A stretch of 41,929 bases of DNA from Pseudomonadota bacterium (GCA_021813365.1 JAKALB010000009.1:1-41929); one strand, 5' to 3'; numbered from the stretch's first letter, positions 5,948-14,761 are shown. Made by a program: numbers and translations. The notes: generated by a model not told the origin, from the sequence alone.

Positions 5948-7960
5948 TCACTCGGCGGCATGCGCCACCCTGGGCCGGCCCGAAGCGGTGACCGTCACCG
6001 TCGCCTCGATGAACATCTTCTGTCCCTCCACCTCGGCCTCGCGGACATCGCGCACCACGCTGACCGTCAGGTCCTGCGCCCCGGCGCCCTGCGCCCGGGC
6101 CGCGGCCTCGGTGCGCAGATGCGCCTCCATCACCGCCAGCGCCTGCTCGCGGTCGGTAAAGGTCTGCAAGCCCTCCGGCAGATGCGCCGTGAAGCGTCCC
6201 TCTCCGGGCGAGGACACCAGCCCCGAGACCCGCTGGCTGATCTGGCCCACCACGGCGCCGATCGCATTGGCCACCCCGGCATGTTCCGGCAGAATCGTTT
6301 CGCAGCCCAGCACCCGCCCCACCGCGCCGTAATAGCTGGGGGCCGAGGCGCCGAGGCCGATCACCGGCACGGCCAGCCGCAGCGACAGATCCACGATCCC
6401 CGCCTTCCGCCGCAGCCCCACTGCCGTCATCCGGCTGCGGGTCAGGCCTGCGGGATCCTCGCCCTCGAAGGCCGCATCCTCGGCAAAGGCCGCTTCCAGC
6501 AGGCAGTCCACCGTCTGGGCCGTCAGCTGATCCACGATGGCCTGCGCCAGACTCGCCGCATCCGGCGCAAAGCGCTCCCCCGCCCCGGTCCTCCGTCGAG
6601 CCAGAAGCCGCAGCGCCTTGTCCGAGGCAGTGCCATCCCAGGCCGCGAGCCGTCCCAGAACATGGCTGGCATCCGAGGGCGTGACCCCCGAAATCATCAC
6701 CAGCCCCCGCGCCACCAGCCGCTCCAGCGCGGCGACTTCCAGACGGCTGGCCAGCGCCTTCTGCATCGGCATGGGCCGGGTGATCCGCCCCAGAACCGCT
6801 GCCTCGCGCGGGGTCAGGCCGCTGGCTTCGAATTCCATCGGCACGACGAATCGCCCATCGAACTCACCCACCGCCTCGGCGGCGAGTGCCTGGTCCAGCA
6901 CGGCATGCACCATCGGTCCATGCTCCACCGCCAGCAGCGAGACCGGAATCAGCCGCCGCGGCCCCAGCCGCAGGCCGCCGTCCAGCCCCTGCGTCAGCAC
7001 ATGCACCTCACTGTCGCCGCCCAGACCCCAGGTCCGCATCGCCACCGCCTCGACCATGGTGCGGAACCCGCCGACACGCGCGCCCATCGGATCGATCTCG
7101 GGCAGACCATCCTTCAACAGCGCAACATCGGTCGTCGTGCCGCCTATGTCGCTGACCAGGGCATCCTTCGCCCCAGTCAACCAGCGAGCCCCGACGATAC
7201 TGGCTGCCGGGCCTGACAGGATCGTCTCGATCGGTCGTTCCCGCACCTGCGCCGCGCTGATCAGGGCGCCGTCGCCCCGCACCACCATCAGCGGCGCAGC
7301 GATCCCCGCCGCCGCCAGATGCCGCTCGCAGGCCTTGACCAGTCGGTCGATCATGCCGATCAACCGGGCATTCAGCACCGCCGTCAGCGCCCGCTTCGGC
7401 CCGTTCAATTGCGCCGACAATTCATGCGAACAGGTCACGGGCCGGCCAGTCAGCCGCCGGATCAGGGCCCGCGCCGCCACCTCATGCGCCGGGTTGCGTG
7501 TGGCAAATCGGGCAGCCACCGCGTAACCCATCACGCCCGGGCCCAGAGCACAGACTTCGGTCTCCAGCCGCGCCAGGTCCAGCGGCGCCGCCTCGCTGCC
7601 GGAATGGCTGTGCCCACCCGCCAGCAGAATGACCGGATCGCCCTTCAGCGCCTCCACCAGCCCCGCCCGCTCCAGATCAGCGGCATCAAAGCCGATGAAA
7701 ACCAGAGCGACGCGCCCGCCCTGCCCCTCGACCAGCGCGTTGGTGGCCAGTGTCGTCGAAAGGCTGACCAGCGAAACCTGGGCAGCCGCAATTCCGGCCG
7801 CCTCCAGCGCCGCATCGACGGCCTGTCCGATCCCCAGCGCCAGATCGGCCCGCGTGGTCAGACGTTTCGCCTGGCCGATGACCCTTTGCGCCGCGTCATC
7901 CAGAATGACCGCGTCCGTATAGGTCCCGCCCGTGTCCACCCCCAGAAGAAAGCCCATCAT
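5948..7960 (-). CDS. Hydantoinase/oxoprolinase family protein, HyuA-type
   Basis: A 670-residue cytoplasmic ATP-dependent amidohydrolase-type protein of the HyuA family (N-methylhydantoinase A, 5-oxoprolinase, acetone carboxylase beta relatives), which hydrolyse cyclic amides or activate small carbonyl compounds. The N-terminal actin-like domain opens GVDTGGTYTDAV (about 8-19), and the second nucleotide-binding segment is VSDIGGTTTDVALL (about 270-283), both typical. Length matches HyuA subunits. The usual partner HyuB gene is not adjacent: upstream is a flavoprotein-SelD fusion on the other strand, and downstream is the tRNA-Met. The start is ATG 7960 or the ATG right after it; CTGGAG lies upstream. 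Substrate cannot be inferred. Confidence 0.88.
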   Translation of the reverse strand: MMGFLLGVDTGGTYTDAVILDDAAQRVIGQAKRLTTRADLALGIGQAVDAALEAAGIAAAQVSLVSLSTTLATNALVEGQGGRVALVFIGFDAADLERAGLVEALKGDPVILLAGGHSHSGSEAAPLDLARLETEVCALGPGVMGYAVAARFATRNPAHEVAARALIRRLTGRPVTCSHELSAQLNGPKRALTAVLNARLIGMIDRLVKACERHLAAAGIAAPLMVVRGDGALISAAQVRERPIETILSGPAASIVGARWLTGAKDALVSDIGGTTTDVALLKDGLPEIDPMGARVGGFRTMVEAVAMRTWGLGGDSEVHVLTQGLDGGLRLGPRRLIPVSLLAVEHGPMVHAVLDQALAAEAVGEFDGRFVVPMEFEASGLTPREAAVLGRITRPMPMQKALASRLEVAALERLVARGLVMISGVTPSDASHVLGRLAAWDGTASDKALRLLARRRTGAGERFAPDAASLAQAIVDQLTAQTVDCLLEAAFAEDAAFEGEDPAGLTRSRMTAVGLRRKAGIVDLSLRLAVPVIGLGASAPSYYGAVGRVLGCETILPEHAGVANAIGAVVGQISQRVSGLVSSPGEGRFTAHLPEGLQTFTDREQALAVMEAHLRTEAAARAQGAGAQDLTVSVVRDVREAEVEGQKMFIEATVTVTASGRPRVAHAAE

Positions 7961-8071
7961 CCGCTCCAGTTGCTGCTGCCCCGCTTAAGCCGCCACACGA
8001 CAAAGGTCACGCCCGGATGCGACATTCCCGCCCCCCTGCGCCGACGCCTGCGACCGCAATCCCCCTTCCCC

Positions 8072-8120
8072 TTTCATCTTGCTGCAAATATCCCGGGGGT
8101 CCGGGGGCTGGCCCCCGGCC
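8072..8120 (-). repeat. Dispersed intergenic hairpin element, copy A
   Basis: Read on the minus strand, a GC hairpin (GGGGGCCAGCCCCC-like) is followed by CCCCGGGATATTTGCAGCAAGATGAAA. Two related copies occur at 10501-10552 and 18712-18757. This copy lies in the gap between the hydantoinase gene and selD, ending about 57 bp before the selD start. No function is known to me; the hairpin could act as a terminator. Confidence 0.7.
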
Positions 8121-8177
8121 TCCCTCTCCGGCGCTACCCCCGGCGACATCCCGGCATCCCTGACCCCTGGCCCATCC

Positions 8178-10379
8178 ATGCAAACTCTCGCCTATCCCCC
8201 CGTTTCCGACCTGGTGCTGATCGGCGGCGGCCACACCCATGCGCTGGTCCTGCGGATGCTGGCGATGCAACCTCTGCCCGGCCTGCGGCTGACCGTCATC
8301 AACCCCGAACCCGCCGCGCCCTATTCCGGCATGCTTCCCGGCCATGTCGCGGGCCATTATGCGCGGGAAGATCTGATGATCGATCTACTGCGCCTGGGCC
8401 GGGCCGCCGGGGCGCGGGTGATCCTCGACCGCGTGACCGGCATCGACCGCCAGGCGCAGCAGATCCATCTCGCCTCGGGGCGCGCGCCGCTCGGCTATGA
8501 TCTGGCCAGCATCGACATCGGGATCACCTCGGAACTGCCCGACCTGCCCGGCTTTGCCCGGCACACCATCGCGGCCAAACCGCTGGGCCCCTATCTTGCC
8601 GCCTGGAATGCGCTACTCGCCCGCGACCTGCCCAATCCCCGGATCGCCGTTCTGGGCGCCGGTGTCGGCGGAGTGGAACTGGCCTTTGCCTCGGCCCACC
8701 GCCTGCGCGCGCTGGGGCGCGATCCGCGGGTCACCGTGATCTGCCGCGCGGGCGAGGCTCTGCCCGGCGTTTCGCCCGCCGCCCGCCGCAGCCTTCTGGC
8801 CGAGGCCGCGGCGCAGGGCATTGACCTGCGCTGCGGCGCGGGCGCGGTGGCGGCCGAACCCGGCGCCTTCCTTCTGGCCGACGGCGCGCGGGTCGAGGCC
8901 GATTTCCTGCTGGTCGTGGCCGGGGCCCGTCCGCAAGCCTGGCTGGCCGATACCGGCCTCACCCTGCACGAAGGCTTCATCGCCGTCTCGCCCAGCCTGC
9001 AAAGCTCGGATCCGCTGATCTTCGCGGTGGGCGATTGCGCGCATCTGACAGAAACGCCGCGCCCCAAGGCGGGTGTCTTTGCCGTGCGCGAGGCACCGAT
9101 CCTGCTGGCCAACCTGCGCGCCAGGCTGTCCGGCCGGGGCAGGCTGACCGAATACCGCCCGCAAAAGGATTACCTGAAGCTGATCTCTCTGGGGGCCAGA
9201 CGCGCCCTGGCTGATCGAACCGGTCTGGCAACCGGCGGCGCCTGGATCTGGCGCTGGAAGGACCGGATCGACCGTGGCTTCATGGCGATGTTCCATGACC
9301 TCGCCATGCCCGAGATGAAACCGCCCATCCCCGAAATCGCGGTCTTGGGCCTGGACGCGCTGCTCTCGGGTCGCCCGCTCTGCGGTGGCTGCGGGGCCAA
9401 GGTGGGCCCGGGCGGGCTGACGGCCCTGGCGCAGAGCCTGCCAGAGCCGCGCCGCGCCGACGTTCTGGCCGGGCGCGGCGACGATGCCGCGCAACTGGCA
9501 GCCGGAGCGGGACTGGTTCAGGTGATTTCGACCGATCACCTGCGGCAACTTTGCCTGGACGAAGGCCAGATGGCCACGATCGCCGCTGTCCACGCCCTGG
9601 GCGACATCTGGGCGATGGGTGCGACACCGCAGGTTGCGCTGGCGCAGATCGTGTTGCCGCAAATGGGCGAGCGCCTGCAGCGCCGTTCGCTGCACGCGAT
9701 CATGGCCGCGGCCCAGGCGGTCTTTGCCGCCGCCGGGGCCGATATTGTCGGCGGGCACACCACGATGGGGGCCGAGCTGATCATCGGCTTCACCGTCACC
9801 GGACTGACCGCGCGCCCGCTGACCAAATCCGGTGCCCGGCCAGGTGATGCGCTGATCCTGACCAAGCCGCTGGGCACAGGCACGATCCTTGCCGCCGAAA
9901 TGCTCGGCGCGCGCCTGCCGGGGTTCGTTCTGGGCGAGGCCGTGGCTGCGGCCCTGCGCTCGATGGCCCGCCCACTGGCACAGGACTCAGCCATTCTGGC
10001 CCCCCTGGCCCATGCGATGACCGATGTCACCGGCTTTGGTCTGGTCGGGCACCTGCTGGAGATGCTGGAAGCTTCTGACCTGGCCGCCGACCTGGAGCTT
10101 GCGGCCCTGCCTCTGTTGCCGGGCGCGGCGGCGCTTGCTGCCCTTGGTCACGGCTCCAGCCTGGCGTCGGCCAACCGCGCCGCCGCCCTGGGCCGGCTGC
10201 ACGCACCGCAAGGCGCTGTGACCGACTTGCTGTTCGATCCGCAGACCGGCGGCGGCCTGCTGGCCGCACTGCCTGCCGACCGGGCGAAGGACGCCGTGGC
10301 CGCCTTGGCCGAGGCAGGCATACCCGGCGCGATCATCGGCCGTCTGCGGCCCGGCAGCCCCGAAGTGGTGGCCCGCTGA
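8178..10379 (+). CDS. selD: Fusion of FAD-dependent NAD(P)H dehydrogenase-like domain and selenide, water dikinase
   Basis: A 733-residue fusion. Residues 1-385 are an NDH-2-like pyridine nucleotide-disulfide oxidoreductase domain: FAD-binding LVLIGGGHTHAL (13-24), a second dinucleotide fold IAVLGAGVGGVELA (156-169) and the FAD motif IFAVGDCAHL (281-290). Residues about 395-733 are SelD, which makes selenophosphate from selenide and ATP: C402-GGC405-GAK408 gives the active-site Cys and Lys, followed by GRGDDAA, TDVTGFGLVGHL and the PQTGGGLL motif. The ATG at 8178 is chosen because the dinucleotide fold starts right after it; the frame is open further upstream but crosses an intergenic hairpin element. 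The flavin domain may supply reduced selenium or couple redox state to SelD. mnmH lies convergently downstream and would use the product. Confidence 0.96.
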   Translation: MQTLAYPPVSDLVLIGGGHTHALVLRMLAMQPLPGLRLTVINPEPAAPYSGMLPGHVAGHYAREDLMIDLLRLGRAAGARVILDRVTGIDRQAQQIHLASGRAPLGYDLASIDIGITSELPDLPGFARHTIAAKPLGPYLAAWNALLARDLPNPRIAVLGAGVGGVELAFASAHRLRALGRDPRVTVICRAGEALPGVSPAARRSLLAEAAAQGIDLRCGAGAVAAEPGAFLLADGARVEADFLLVVAGARPQAWLADTGLTLHEGFIAVSPSLQSSDPLIFAVGDCAHLTETPRPKAGVFAVREAPILLANLRARLSGRGRLTEYRPQKDYLKLISLGARRALADRTGLATGGAWIWRWKDRIDRGFMAMFHDLAMPEMKPPIPEIAVLGLDALLSGRPLCGGCGAKVGPGGLTALAQSLPEPRRADVLAGRGDDAAQLAAGAGLVQVISTDHLRQLCLDEGQMATIAAVHALGDIWAMGATPQVALAQIVLPQMGERLQRRSLHAIMAAAQAVFAAAGADIVGGHTTMGAELIIGFTVTGLTARPLTKSGARPGDALILTKPLGTGTILAAEMLGARLPGFVLGEAVAAALRSMARPLAQDSAILAPLAHAMTDVTGFGLVGHLLEMLEASDLAADLELAALPLLPGAAALAALGHGSSLASANRAAALGRLHAPQGAVTDLLFDPQTGGGLLAALPADRAKDAVAALAEAGIPGAIIGRLRPGSPEVVAR

Positions 10380-10426
10380 GCGCGTCGAGGTGGTCGGGCC
10401 GCCAGTCGGCTGCCAGTCGGGCCGCC

Positions 10427-10490
10427 GTGCGTGGCGCAGCCGGTGCGTGGCGCAGCCGGTGCGTGGCGCAGCCGGTGCGTGGCGCAGCCG
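10427..10490. repeat. Four tandem copies of a 16-bp unit
   Basis: The unit GTGCGTGGCGCAGCCG is repeated four times without change (10427-10442, 10443-10458, 10459-10474, 10475-10490), directly after the selD stop. No spacers separate the copies, so this is a simple tandem array. Copy number probably varies between strains. Confidence 0.95.
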
Positions 10491-10500
10491 GTGCGGGCAA

Positions 10501-10552
10501 TGGGGGGCCAGCCCCCCAGACCCCCCGGGATATTTGCAGCAAGGTGAATGAA
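10501..10552 (+). repeat. Dispersed intergenic hairpin element, copy B
   Basis: A hairpin TGGGGGG-CCAG-CCCCCCA (10501-10518) is followed by the shared tail CCCCGGGATATTTGCAGCAAGGTGAA. It lies between convergent selD and mnmH, where a terminator is expected. Confidence 0.7.
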
Positions 10553-10608
10553 GGCAGCGGCCATTCCCGAGCGCGATGCCAGCGGCACAAGCCGACTGCG
10601 GCCGCCGC

Positions 10609-11679
10609 TCAGCTCTGCATTGCGGGCTTTGTCAGCAGATCCGGCAGTTCCTGCTCGATCCGATCCGTCAGGGTCTCGAGCCCGGCGCCGTCGAGGGCCC
10701 GGCCTGCGATCTCGACATGCGGCACCGCCATCCGGGCGCGGTGCCTGGCATAACGGGGGTCGTAGTGGTGCTGCATCAGGCTGTCGGCCAGCTCGCGCCA
10801 GGCGCCTGCGCCGATCATGGCCTGCCATTCTGCGATCCGTTCCGCCGGATGCTGCGGGCGCAACTGGTCGACGACGGCGCGGGTGCGGGTGGGGTCGGCA
10901 ATCAGATCGGCATAGGCCCGCGTCAGGTAATCGGCCCGCGCCGGGCGGGGTATGTCCAGCACCAGGCGTGGCGCCCTGGTCATCGCGACCCAGAGTTTCG
11001 GCGGAACGCGCAGGTCGCCCACCTTGGAGCTTTCCGCCTCGACCAGGACCGGACGGCCCGGATCCAGCCGGGACAGCGCCATGGCCAGGCTGGTTTCGAA
11101 GGCCTTCTGCGACGGCTGATCGCCCCGCGATCCGAACAGCGAGCCCCGGTGATTGGCCAGGCCCTCGAGATCGATCACCTGATGGCCGCGAGCAGCCAGC
11201 CGTTGCAGAATATCAGTTTTTGCCGAGCCGGTGTTGCCGTCCAGCACGATCACCGGCGCCGCGACGGGCACCTCATACAGCGCCTTGACCACCAGGGCGC
11301 GAAAGGTCTTGTAGCCGCCTGCCAAGGTTTCGGCCCGCCAGCCAATCTGCTGGAGGATGGTTGCGAAGGAACCGGACCGCGTGCCGCCCCGCCAGCAGTA
11401 GACCAGAGGCCGCCAGCCGCCTTCGCGGGAAGCCAGGCTTTGCTCGAGATGCCGCGCCGAATTGCGTGCCACCAGCGCCGCGCCGATCTTCTTGGCGGCG
11501 AAAGGCGAGACCTGCTTGTAGATCGTGCCGACCCGGGCGCGTTCTTCGTCATCCAGAACGGGCAGATTGATTGCGCCGGGCAGGTGGTCCTCGGCAAATT
11601 CCGAGGGCGAGCGCACGTCGATGATGTCATCAAACCCCAGGTCGGCCAGCCGGGCCAGGTTGGTCAGCGTGATCGCCAC
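10609..11679 (-). CDS. mnmH: tRNA 2-selenouridine(34) synthase
   Basis: MnmH (SelU/YbbB) replaces the sulfur of 2-thiouridine at the wobble base of Lys, Glu and Gln tRNAs with selenium, through a geranylated intermediate. The N-terminal rhodanese domain has DVRSPSEF (21-28) and the active-site Cys95 in YCWRGGTRSG; a P-loop domain follows with GNTGSAKT (148-155), where Ala replaces the usual second Gly of the Walker A motif. The 356-residue length is normal. The start is GTG 11679, 3 bp after the argE stop, so argE and mnmH form an operon. It converges on selD, whose product selenophosphate is its selenium donor. No selA, selB or selC is seen in the window. Confidence 0.95.
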   Translation of the reverse strand: MAITLTNLARLADLGFDDIIDVRSPSEFAEDHLPGAINLPVLDDEERARVGTIYKQVSPFAAKKIGAALVARNSARHLEQSLASREGGWRPLVYCWRGGTRSGSFATILQQIGWRAETLAGGYKTFRALVVKALYEVPVAAPVIVLDGNTGSAKTDILQRLAARGHQVIDLEGLANHRGSLFGSRGDQPSQKAFETSLAMALSRLDPGRPVLVEAESSKVGDLRVPPKLWVAMTRAPRLVLDIPRPARADYLTRAYADLIADPTRTRAVVDQLRPQHPAERIAEWQAMIGAGAWRELADSLMQHHYDPRYARHRARMAVPHVEIAGRALDGAGLETLTDRIEQELPDLLTKPAMQS

Positions 11680-11682
11680 CGT

Positions 11683-12837
11683 CTAGATCCCCGCTTCCAG
11701 CCGGGCGACCAGCGCCGCCAGCATGGCGTCGCAGCGTGCCAGCTGATCCCGACTGACATATTCGTCCGGCTTGTGGCCCTGCGCCATCGACCCCGGCCCG
11801 CAAATCACGGTGGGCACGCCCAGCCGGGCATCGAACAATCCGCCTTCGGTGCCGAAGGCCACCTTCATCGTGCTGTTGGCTCCGGTCAAACCCTTGACGA
11901 ACCTGACCACTTCGGCATCCGTTCCTGTGCCCAGGCCGGGGTAATCCCAAAGCCGTTCGATGCGGATCTCGGCCTCGGGGAATTCGCTCCGCAGCGGCGC
12001 CACCACGGCCTGACAGCCGGCCTCGACCCGGTCGATCAGATCCTGCATGTTGTCTTCGGCCAGACCACGGATTTCCCAGTCCACCACCGCCCGGTTCGGC
12101 ACGATGTTCACCTGCACGCCACCCGACATCTTGCCCGCATGCAGCGTGGAATAGGCCACGTCGTAATCGCCGTCGCGCGCGCCGGATGTCGCCACTTCGG
12201 CCTGCACGCGGCGCAGCACGGCGATGAAGTCCGCCGCCAGATGCAGCGCGTTCAGCGCCAGCGGCGCCAGCGCCGAGTGTCCTTCACGCCCGATGCAGGT
12301 GGCGCGCAGCGCAACCTTGCCCTTGTGGCCGGTGGCGACCTGCATCCCCGTGGGTTCGCCCACGATGCAGAACCGCGGCCGAAACGGGGCGGCGGCCAGA
12401 AGGTCGATCAGGCTGCGCACCCCGATGCAGCCGACCTCTTCATCATGGCTCAGCGCCAGATGCAGGGGCGCCTTCAGCGGTTTGCGGGCCGCCTGCATCA
12501 TCGCGGCGATGGCGGCGGCGCAGAAGCCCTTCATGTCTGCCGTGCCGCGGCCGTAAAGCCTCCCGTCAGCTTCGGTCAGCCGGAACGGCGGATGCGACCA
12601 GGCCTGACCTTCGACCGGAACCACATCGGTGTGGCCAGACAGCATGACCCCGCCCGAACCTTCAGGCCCCACGGTGGCAAACAGATTGGCCTTGCCGCCG
12701 GTCGCATCGGGCACCAGCAGCACCCGTGCCCCGGCGTCCTGCAGCCAGGCCCGCACTTGCTCGATCAGGGCCATGTTGGGACGGTGGCTGACCGTGTCAT
12801 GGGCGATCAGGCGGTCCAGGATGTCCAGTGTCTGCAT
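11683..12837 (-). CDS. argE: Acetylornithine deacetylase (M20 family)
   Basis: Metal-dependent deacetylase that converts N-acetylornithine to ornithine in arginine synthesis. M20-family landmarks are present: metal ligand His69 and catalytic Asp71 in SGHTDVVP, Asp101 in GRGTADMKG, the Glu pair at 133-134 in SHDEEVG, Glu in VGEPTG, and a late His in MAQGHKPDEY. The dimerisation domain sits around 170-280. At 384 residues it has full length. ATG 12837 has AAGGAGA upstream. Related M20 enzymes with succinyl substrates exist, but the overall sequence reads as the ArgE group found in alphaproteobacteria. It is the first gene of an argE-mnmH operon. Confidence 0.9.
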   Translation of the reverse strand: MQTLDILDRLIAHDTVSHRPNMALIEQVRAWLQDAGARVLLVPDATGGKANLFATVGPEGSGGVMLSGHTDVVPVEGQAWSHPPFRLTEADGRLYGRGTADMKGFCAAAIAAMMQAARKPLKAPLHLALSHDEEVGCIGVRSLIDLLAAAPFRPRFCIVGEPTGMQVATGHKGKVALRATCIGREGHSALAPLALNALHLAADFIAVLRRVQAEVATSGARDGDYDVAYSTLHAGKMSGGVQVNIVPNRAVVDWEIRGLAEDNMQDLIDRVEAGCQAVVAPLRSEFPEAEIRIERLWDYPGLGTGTDAEVVRFVKGLTGANSTMKVAFGTEGGLFDARLGVPTVICGPGSMAQGHKPDEYVSRDQLARCDAMLAALVARLEAGI

Positions 12838-12943
12838 GGGGATCTCCTTGCCGCCAGACCTAGCGTGAAAGACGGGCCGGGAAAAGGCGTGCCCGCCAAC
12901 GGGGGCTTTTCATCCCGCGGGCTTCGGGGCAAGGTCGCAGGTC

Positions 12944-13615
12944 ATGAGACGCGCGCTTCTGATCCTGGCCCTGATGGCGGCCCCGGCGGCGGCCGAAACC
13001 CGCAAGGTCGCCAATCTGGACGCCACCGTCCTGTCGCGGCCCGGCCCGGTGGCCCGGCTGTTCCTGGCGCAGGAACTGTATTTTCAGGGCCTGGCCGCGC
13101 AGGATGCGCTGGCCCTGATCCAGTCGGCGCGCATGATGCAGCGGGTTGGCGTGGTGCCGGCCCCAGACCGCGTTCCCGAAGACCGGGGCAAGATGCTGGT
13201 CGGCGATGCGCCCTCCCCCATCCCCTTTCCGCTTGCCGACGCAACCCTGTTGACCGCCGAGACCCTGGCCATGGGCGATGATCTGGCGCAGGGACTGATC
13301 GATGCCGCCCGCAGCCCAGAGCCCGTGCCGCGCGGTGCTGTGCGTCAATCCACCGCGGCTGTGGCCCCGGGGGGCATCCATGTCTGGACCCTGGCCTTCT
13401 TTGGCGCCACCACCGCCGAGATCGCCGTTCTGGGCAATGGCCAATCCACCCTGTCGATCACCATCGCGGACGAGACCGGACAGGCCCCCTGCGCCACCGT
13501 CGCCAGCGCGGACCGACTGTACTGCCGCTTCACGCCAAAGGACAACGGCCCCTTCACCGTCACCGTGGCCAATCCCGGCAAGGCGGTGGATGCCTATCGT
13601 CTGATCACGAACTAG
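12944..13615 (+). CDS. Secreted protein of unknown function
   Basis: A 223-residue protein with a clear signal peptide (RRALLILALMAAPAAA, cleavage probably after Ala17), so it should act in the periplasm or outside. The middle is helical and Ala/Leu-rich; the C-terminal third (about 140-223) is rich in beta-forming stretches (VWTLAFFGATTAEIAVLG, TLSITIADETG, PFTVTVANPG) with two cysteines (about 186 and 195) that could pair, much like a small beta-sandwich pre-peptidase domain. I do not recognise the family. It is a single gene, divergent from argE and convergent with iolG across a hairpin. Confidence 0.8.
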   Translation: MRRALLILALMAAPAAAETRKVANLDATVLSRPGPVARLFLAQELYFQGLAAQDALALIQSARMMQRVGVVPAPDRVPEDRGKMLVGDAPSPIPFPLADATLLTAETLAMGDDLAQGLIDAARSPEPVPRGAVRQSTAAVAPGGIHVWTLAFFGATTAEIAVLGNGQSTLSITIADETGQAPCATVASADRLYCRFTPKDNGPFTVTVANPGKAVDAYRLITN

Positions 13616-13641
13616 CACCCCCTGCCTGCCCTGCAACGCAA

Positions 13642-13669
13642 ATGGCGCGGGCTTTCGTGCCCGCGCCAT
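13642..13669. terminator. Bidirectional hairpin between the secreted-protein gene and iolG
   Basis: A perfect 11-bp inverted repeat (ATGGCGCGGGC, loop TTTCGT, GCCCGCGCCAT) sits between the two convergent stop codons, 26 bp from one and 23 bp from the other. There is no long U-tract on either side, so termination efficiency is uncertain. Confidence 0.75.
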
Positions 13670-13692
13670 GCGTCTGTTGCCTTGGGCACGGG

Positions 13693-14694
13693 TCAGGCGA
13701 ATTCGGTCATCTTGACCGTGCGGCCTTCCTTGACCGACCTGAGCGCGGCTTCGGCGAGCGCCAGAGCCAGCAGGCCGTCCTCGCCCGACGGATGCGCCGG
13801 GGTCTTGGTGTTCACCGCCTTGATGAAGGCCGCGATTTCGGCGGCATAGGCATCGGTGTAGCGCGTCATGAAGAAATCGTGCAGCGGCGGGCGGGTGTAG
13901 CCCAGGCTGGACGCGATCTCGATCGACACCGGGCGCAGGTTTTCCGCCGACACGAGCCCGTTGGAGCCGTGCACTTCGATGCGCTGGTCATAGCCATAGG
14001 TCGCCCGGCGCGAATTCGAGATGACGGCCATCTTGCCGGTGGCGGTCTTTAGCATGACCTGGACCGAGTCGCTGTCGCCGGCTTCGCCGATCGCCTTGTC
14101 CACCAGCACGGCGGCCATCGCCGAGACTTCCGACACTTCCTCGCCCAGCAGGAAGCGAGCCATGTCAAAGTCATGGATCGTCATGTCGCGGAAAATGCCG
14201 CCCGAACGCCTGATGTAGTCCAGCGGCGGCGCGCCCGGATCGCGTGAGGTGATGGTGATCATTTCCACCTTGCCGATCGCGCCCTTGTCGATCTCGGCGC
14301 GGACCGCGGCAAAATGCGGGTCGAACCGACGGTTGAAGCCGACCATCAGCGTGCCCTTGTTGGCCCGCACGACGTTCAGGCAGGCTTTCACTCGGTCCAG
14401 CGACAGGTCGATCGGCTTTTCGCAGAACACCGCCTTGCCGGCGTTGGTGAAGGCCTCGATCAGGTCGGCATGGGTGTCGGTGGGCGTGCAGATCACCACG
14501 GCATCAATGTCTTTGGCGGCCAGGATCGTCTCGATCGAACGGACTTCGCAGCCGTATTGCCCGGCAATCGCCTCGGCTGCCGGGGCCAGCGCGTCGGCCA
14601 CCGCCACCAGTTTCGCATCCGGGTGGCCGGACACCGCCCTGGCGTGAACCTTGCCGATGCGCCCCGCACCCAGAAGCCCGAATCTCAATGTCAT
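13693..14694 (-). CDS. iolG: Inositol 2-dehydrogenase (Gfo/Idh/MocA family)
   Basis: NAD-dependent enzyme that oxidises myo-inositol to scyllo-inosose, the first step of inositol breakdown. The Rossmann motif FGLLGAGRIGKVHA (5-18) is followed by VAVADA, the family motif CEKPIDL, and the substrate lysine/His region around DMTIHDFDMARF. Length is 333 residues from ATG 14694, chosen because GGAGGATGAG precedes it. No other iol genes are in the window. Two GGAA-N6-TTCC palindromes lie upstream and suggest control by an IolR-type (RpiR-family) repressor. Other Gfo/Idh/MocA substrates are possible, but the operators support inositol. Confidence 0.9.
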   Translation of the reverse strand: MTLRFGLLGAGRIGKVHARAVSGHPDAKLVAVADALAPAAEAIAGQYGCEVRSIETILAAKDIDAVVICTPTDTHADLIEAFTNAGKAVFCEKPIDLSLDRVKACLNVVRANKGTLMVGFNRRFDPHFAAVRAEIDKGAIGKVEMITITSRDPGAPPLDYIRRSGGIFRDMTIHDFDMARFLLGEEVSEVSAMAAVLVDKAIGEAGDSDSVQVMLKTATGKMAVISNSRRATYGYDQRIEVHGSNGLVSAENLRPVSIEIASSLGYTRPPLHDFFMTRYTDAYAAEIAAFIKAVNTKTPAHPSGEDGLLALALAEAALRSVKEGRTVKMTEFA

Positions 14695-14761
14695 CTCATC
14701 CTCCACGATGCCCGGCTCGCCGGTGATGTTCCGTGCCCCCGGACCATTCCGGGATGTTCGA

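Noticed and set aside
5930-7216. A 428-codon plus-strand open frame opposite the hydantoinase gene
   Set aside because: Arg/His/Pro-rich antisense translation; the opposite strand has clear family motifs.
8613-9758. A 381-codon minus-strand open frame inside selD
   Set aside because: Antisense to a protein with intact flavin and SelD motifs.
10427-10490. Possible CRISPR array
   Set aside because: The four 16-bp repeats are directly joined with no spacers, and no cas genes are present.
10576-13281. A 901-codon plus-strand open frame opposite mnmH and argE
   Set aside because: Antisense shadow of two recognised genes; low-complexity composition and no motif.
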